Assembly: GCA_021810145.1 (NCBI GenBank)
Contig: JAJZJL010000051.1
Location: 1-32,096 of the forward strand
Length of the DNA: 32,096 nt
Source of the DNA: Planctomycetota bacterium
GTDB lineage: Bacteria > Planctomycetota > Phycisphaerae > WQYP01
Direction of reading: 5' to 3'
Below are positions 31,101 through 32,096 of the stretch, piece after piece. A model generated the notes under the pieces. It was given only the letters and a program-made list of their open reading frames with translations, was not told the origin of the DNA and made no database searches. The stretch's first letter is position 1; each line of letters starts with the position of its first letter. The translations under genes were made by a program, and so were the position numbers.

Positions 31101-32096
31101 CGTCTGCTTTCCCGCCCCGGAGCCGCCATTTACAACGATGCCGGCGGTCTGGTGGAGGCCAACAGTCCGTTTCAAGTCGCCTGGCTGCCGGATGAAAAGC
31201 GGGAAGTCTATCTTGAGCATATCAGCCGTATGGCCACCGAGGCGGCCATACGGCACGAACCGCCCGTGATTTTTGAAGGCAATGCACCGGCCGATGCCGA
31301 ATTAAATAAGCCGTTAAACGCACGGCTCAATGCCGCCGGAGTTTCGAGCATTCCCACCTCGGCGCACGCCTGGATCGGCGAGCCTGTGGCCATCAAGGAT
31401 CCCACTGTTTTAACCCTGCGCCGGCAGAGCGGGTCCAATGTGCTGCTGGTTGGACAACAGGAGGAACAGTCGCTTTCGGTGATGATCTGGTCCTTGATAT
31501 CTCTGGCGGCACAATATCCGCCGGGCGGATTGAATTGTTACATCATGGATGGTTCGCCGGCGGATTCCCGTCTGGCCGGAACCTTTGAACGCCTCAAGCC
31601 GGTTCTGGGAACCGATGCGCAAATCATTGAATGGCGTGCCATTGCAGATACCATTCACGCCATCAATGAACAGGTGCACCAGCGGCTGGCGGAGGAATCG
31701 CCCGGGGCCGCGGAAATATTTCTCTTTATTTATGGCCTGCAGCGTTATCGCATGTTGCGCAAAAGCGATGATGATTTCAGCTTTTCAATGTCCGGCGGTG
31801 ATGAAGCCAAAGCGCCCAATCCGGCCAGGGAATTCTCCGAAATTATCCGTGACGGCCCCGGCGTTGGCATTCATGTGCTGACATGGGTAGATACATTGGC
31901 ATCATTGGAACGCACCTTTGAACGCTCCATTCAAAGAGAATTTGATAACCGTGTGCTGTTTCAAATGAGCGCATCGGATTCCAGCAGTTTAATTGACTCG
32001 CCCGCCGCCAATAATCTGGGCTTTTACCGCGCGTTGTCATGCAGTGAAGAACAGGGCGTAATGGAAAAATTCCGCCCCTACGCCCTGCCATCCCCG
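28176..32096 (+). CDS. FtsK/SpoIIIE-type ATPase of a type VII secretion-like system (partial, 3' end beyond window)
   Basis: At least 1307 residues, running off the window without a stop. Likely the EccC/EssC-like motor that drives WXG100 substrates across the inner membrane. Order: N-terminal coiled coil (about 45-190); two membrane helices (about 229-253 and 260-283); second Ala/Gln/Arg-rich coiled coil (about 290-435); three ATPase-like modules. The first (about 490-690) has lost its P-loop (RYDRTGRARALSM near 520). The second has Walker A GKTGSGKS (788-795), then YLIDFKKGVEF, and Walker B LLVIDEFQEF with Asp896-Glu897. The third (from about 1060) has GQQEEQS (1093-1099) in place of a P-loop. 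No FHA domain is seen, unlike EssC. The ATG at 28176 has a weak AAGG upstream. The pattern of one active module also fits EccC relatives, where the others are degenerate, but there the first is usually the active one. Confidence 0.88.
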   Translation, partial: MSQLQQQRDPTLPATQAQGASVSQRDAQKAVLRDLMTLAAQCAASEDQIERQFRLANDQARKDLDIKHTEIENQFALRLEKQTADRQQALEKIAAEYESRMAQCTEEYTQAQARIKWEHNESERKVRNQVEEAKWLAEGEVETARNQIRAEDEELSKVFHEHEQALATVAQSAAALIARCFRRPPVQQSEDYAAQLAGQDMRAAMTGQLEAAEKSLTQLRRLILPRLVFGAAPWIFLILLCAAAAGIAYGLTGADPVKVNIIAMAAGGTLVGAVVLGLILRALARSKVIAVYQPLTRAIELARQAAKEHADNVAKRHEAHYADTRAKALRELQELKQKAAAAAQNIEARRSSQRQEAQRQFDFGKTEIDSQRTAATAAVQQQSDSLTDASERQRQADIQAAREQYDQTLEKNRSQYDQAMLALKNRLKNGLDHMRAPVPEEKATADIAVKENGKASIPHAWENWTASKTFPKVIRFGEFIVELKRAVAAGGNGNMVKLQFPAAFTVPATLEFPFGASMLVRYDRTGRARALSMIQSVMMSILTQLPPGRARFTIIDPVGLGQNFAGFMRLADHDEALVGGRIWTRPEQIEQRLSDLTEHMETVIQKYLRNEFATIDDYNAQAGELAEPYRFVVIADFPTGFERDSLRRLASIAATGARCGVYLLAAGDLQIPAASAAQMDDIASHCVNLVQKEEVFSWKDDVFGQFPLALDEPPSEEVFTPLLDKIGKAAKASQNVEVSFDAIAPSGEEFWTLDSSDGLAVPIGRMGATRLQMLRLGKAMAQHGLLAGKTGSGKSTLLHAIITNLAMWYSPDQIELYLIDFKKGVEFKTYATHHLPHARAIAVESDREFGLSVLERLDVELARRGELFRKAGVQDMPAYRRSPGAPSLPRTLLVIDEFQEFFSEDDKLAQQAGLLMDRLVRQGRAFGIHLLLGSQTIGGTSGLARSTIGQMAVRIALQVSEADSQIILGDNNSAARLLSRPGAAIYNDAGGLVEANSPFQVAWLPDEKREVYLEHISRMATEAAIRHEPPVIFEGNAPADAELNKPLNARLNAAGVSSIPTSAHAWIGEPVAIKDPTVLTLRRQSGSNVLLVGQQEEQSLSVMIWSLISLAAQYPPGGLNCYIMDGSPADSRLAGTFERLKPVLGTDAQIIEWRAIADTIHAINEQVHQRLAEESPGAAEIFLFIYGLQRYRMLRKSDDDFSFSMSGGDEAKAPNPAREFSEIIRDGPGVGIHVLTWVDTLASLERTFERSIQREFDNRVLFQMSASDSSSLIDSPAANNLGFYRALSCSEEQGVMEKFRPYALPSP

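Overview
This window most likely comes from a diderm bacterium of the phylum Planctomycetota, probably a Phycisphaerae-like lineage. That placement is inferred from gene content and recalled family resemblance, not from a marker gene. The DNA is moderately GC-rich. Clues are FloA with a small proline/alanine-rich partner, HpnH next to a small acidic protein and a lipoprotein-type TolC, a GYS-like glycogen synthase, and a WXG100/FtsK locus of a form I associate with planctomycetes. There are no rRNA or tRNA genes, CRISPR arrays, transposases or integrases. Almost everything reads as chromosomal housekeeping plus one secretion-like locus.

Layout. 1-1100 is gene-free and carries degenerate intergenic repeats. 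1104-2752 (+): strong promoter, floA and a small hypothetical gene. 2753-3150: gene-free, with a possible structured element. 3151-4566 (+): radA, probably leaderless. 4895-7004 (+): promoter, secreted hypothetical protein, ECF-type sigma factor and a small membrane protein, probably one operon. 7014-10663 (-): hpnH, a small hypothetical gene and a TolC-family lipoprotein, read towards the sigma operon. 11157-13988 (+): a large inverted repeat, an XRE-type regulator, then a ferredoxin-dependent nitrite/sulfite reductase behind its own near-consensus promoter with a dyad in the spacer. 14319-16109 (+): glycogen synthase-like gene. 16128-18210 (-): a two-gene hypothetical cassette (HEPN-like), proC and a QueD/PTPS homologue, probably co-transcribed. 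18286-21158 (-): ppdK with clear promoter and terminator. 21341-24784 (+): membrane-anchored SurA/PpiD-like protein and an MFS transporter. 24916-26201 (-): terminator and an exported aldose 1-epimerase.

26575-32096 (+): the most interesting locus. It encodes a WXG100-like protein, a coiled-coil protein, a second smaller WXG100-like protein, and a very long FtsK/SpoIIIE-type ATPase that runs off the end of the window (at least 1307 residues). The ATPase has coiled coils on both sides of two membrane helices, then three ATPase-like modules of which only the middle one has an intact Walker A. This resembles the core of a type VII (ESX/Ess-like) secretion system in a bacterium with an outer membrane, without the usual FHA, EccB/D/E or mycosin genes in the visible part.

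The long ATPase frame was translated by hand from 28176 to the window end and has no stop. Family assignments rest on motifs and recalled families only; no database search was possible.
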